Shown: piece by piece, positions 11,807 to 12,783 of the stretch
Position numbering within the stretch: position 1 is the stretch's first letter
Layout: each line of letters starts with the position of its first letter
NCBI GenBank assembly: GCA_903830015.1
Contig: CAIKSH010000360.1
Location: forward strand, 1 to 12,783
Direction of reading: 5' to 3'
Length of the DNA stretch: 12,783 nt
Origin: an uncultured Solirubrobacterales bacterium
GTDB taxonomy: Bacteria > Actinomycetota > Thermoleophilia > Solirubrobacterales > Solirubrobacteraceae
Position numbers and translations under genes: made by a program
The notes under the pieces: model-generated
Database searches by the model: none
The model's input: only the letters and a program-made list of their open reading frames with translations
What the model was told of the DNA's origin: nothing

Positions 11807-12783
11807 GCGGCCGTCTCCCTCTCCCTTACGGCGTCCTCGTGCATGATCAGCAACGCACCCTCACCGGTGGCGTAAGCCTCCTCGCCGTGGTCGACCACGT
11901 CGAGGCCCAGGGCTTCCTGCTGCTCGGTGGCCCGCAGCGGCCATAGGGCGCCGATGACCTTGAGCAGGACGAAGGTGACGATGAACGCGTAGGCCGGGGT
12001 CACGACCACGGCGAGCAGCTGCCAGAGGAACTGCTCGGGGTTGCCGTAGAGCAGGCCGTCGGAGACGCCGTTCCACGCTTCCTGGGCGACCAGCCCGATC
12101 ACGAGGATCCCCGTGAGGCCCGCTACGCCGTGGGCGGCAAGCACGTCGAGCGTCTCGTCGACGCGGGTGCGCGGCCGCCACACGATCACCGCGTAGCTGG
12201 GCAGCGCGGCCACCAGGCCGAGCCCCATCGCCCAGGCCGGGCTGATGAACCCGGCCGCCGGGGTGATGGCCACGCAGCCGACGATGATCGCCGTGGCGGC
12301 CCCGATCGCCGTGATCCGCCGGGTGCGGAGCAGGTCGAGGACGAACCAGGCGGCCAGGGTGCAGGCGGGGCACAGCAGCGTGTTGACGAAGGCCAGTACG
12401 CTCGCCTTCCCGGTGCCAAAGCCGCTGCCGCCGTTGAAGCCGAACCAGCCGAACCACAGCAGCCCCGCTCCGAGAAGCACGTACATCGCGTTGTGGGGGA
12501 GAAGGGCCTGGCGGCCGTAGTCGCGCCGGGCGCCCACCACCAGTGCGGCGGCCAGCGCGGAGAAGCCGGAGGCCATCTCCACCGGGATGCCTCCCGCGAA
12601 GTCGAGCGTGCCCTTCGCCTGGAGCCAGCCCCCGCCGAAGGCCCAGTGGGCCAGGACGGCGTAGACCAGTACCGACCAGAGCGCGGCGAAGAGCAGGAAG
12701 GGCCCGAACCTCATCCGCTCGACGACGGCGCCGCAGACCAGCGCCGTGGTGATGATGCAGAACGTGGCCTGGAAGGCCATGAA
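11791..12783 (-). CDS. amt: Ammonium transporter (Amt family), 5'-truncated by the window edge
   Basis: At least 330 C-terminal residues of an 11-helix ammonium channel; the frame is open to the right edge. Numbering from the Met encoded at 12778-12780: GAVVERMRF (17-25), KGTLDFAGGIPVEMASGFSAL (from 56), ALLPHNAMYVLLGAGLLWFG (92-111), GFNGGSGF, and LDVLAAHGVAGLTG (211-224), all classical Amt landmarks. The conserved LDFAGG Asp is kept. The first pore His, normally in VVH of that segment, is Glu68 here, while the second is kept as His217, the arrangement known from Mep1/Mep3-type yeast transporters. The C-terminal tail has the regulatory LGLDVVDHGEEAY motif plus 25 further residues. No glnK follows; the gene ends in a hairpin against tRNA-Pro. 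A glnK upstream cannot be excluded. Confidence 0.95.
   Translation of the reverse strand, partial: FMAFQATFCIITTALVCGAVVERMRFGPFLLFAALWSVLVYAVLAHWAFGGGWLQAKGTLDFAGGIPVEMASGFSALAAALVVGARRDYGRQALLPHNAMYVLLGAGLLWFGWFGFNGGSGFGTGKASVLAFVNTLLCPACTLAAWFVLDLLRTRRITAIGAATAIIVGCVAITPAAGFISPAWAMGLGLVAALPSYAVIVWRPRTRVDETLDVLAAHGVAGLTGILVIGLVAQEAWNGVSDGLLYGNPEQFLWQLLAVVVTPAYAFIVTFVLLKVIGALWPLRATEQQEALGLDVVDHGEEAYATGEGALLIMHEDAVRERETAAAAGA

Noticed and set aside
1..12783. CRISPR array, riboswitch or insertion sequence
   Set aside because: No regularly spaced repeats, no terminal inverted repeats with a transposase frame and no recognisable riboswitch core were seen in the short spacers.

Overview
The window is about 70% GC, densely packed and single-chromosome-like, with GTG starts, ATGA/GTGA stop-start overlaps, a class E sortase, CCA-less tRNA genes and many start codons preceded within 6-10 bases by a TANNNT hexamer (leaderless-type promoters). 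Together these point to a high-GC actinomycetote. The protein families (cupredoxin fused to a SURNod19-like domain, M28-like membrane protein, PGPGW protein) would fit Thermoleophilia/Solirubrobacterales, but that placement is inference. I see no plasmid, phage, IS or CRISPR signature; this looks like ordinary core/house-keeping chromosome with several unusual proteins. Layout, 1-2.6 kb: the 3' part of a sensor histidine kinase, translationally coupled to a small exported Ser/Gly-rich protein with an acidic tail, which converges on and overlaps by 19 bp a membrane protein that looks like a catalytically degenerate M28 peptidase. 2.6-6.2 kb: a forward cluster of amidase, inositol-monophosphatase-family phosphatase (GTGA overlap) and a gamma-glutamylputrescine-oxidase-like FAD oxidoreductase; the amidase and the M28-like gene diverge from a 29-bp spacer in which their -10 hexamers share the same TA. 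6.3-8.65 kb: a membrane-anchored beta-propeller-like protein converging on a PGPGW-family membrane protein, then tRNA-Leu(CAA) and a four-helix membrane protein on the minus strand. 8.7-10.2 kb: tRNA-Leu(UAG), a lipoprotein, tRNA-Trp(CCA) and a class E sortase. 10.2-11.8 kb: a secreted predicted copper protein (SURNod19/PHM-like part plus type 1 copper cupredoxin), then tRNA-Gly(UCC) and tRNA-Pro(GGG). 11.8 kb to the end: the 3' part of an ammonium transporter whose first pore histidine position is Glu. The genes do not form one pathway. The only probable multi-gene units are kinase/small exported protein, amidase/IMPase/oxidoreductase (possible amide/amine catabolism) and tRNA-Gly/tRNA-Pro. 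Much of the envelope is represented: sortase, lipoprotein, exported copper protein, anchored propeller protein and three small or degenerate membrane proteins. The most noteworthy items are the window-wide leaderless promoter pattern with one back-to-back bidirectional promoter, the degenerate M28-like protein, the multi-copper-site secreted protein and the Glu-variant Amt.
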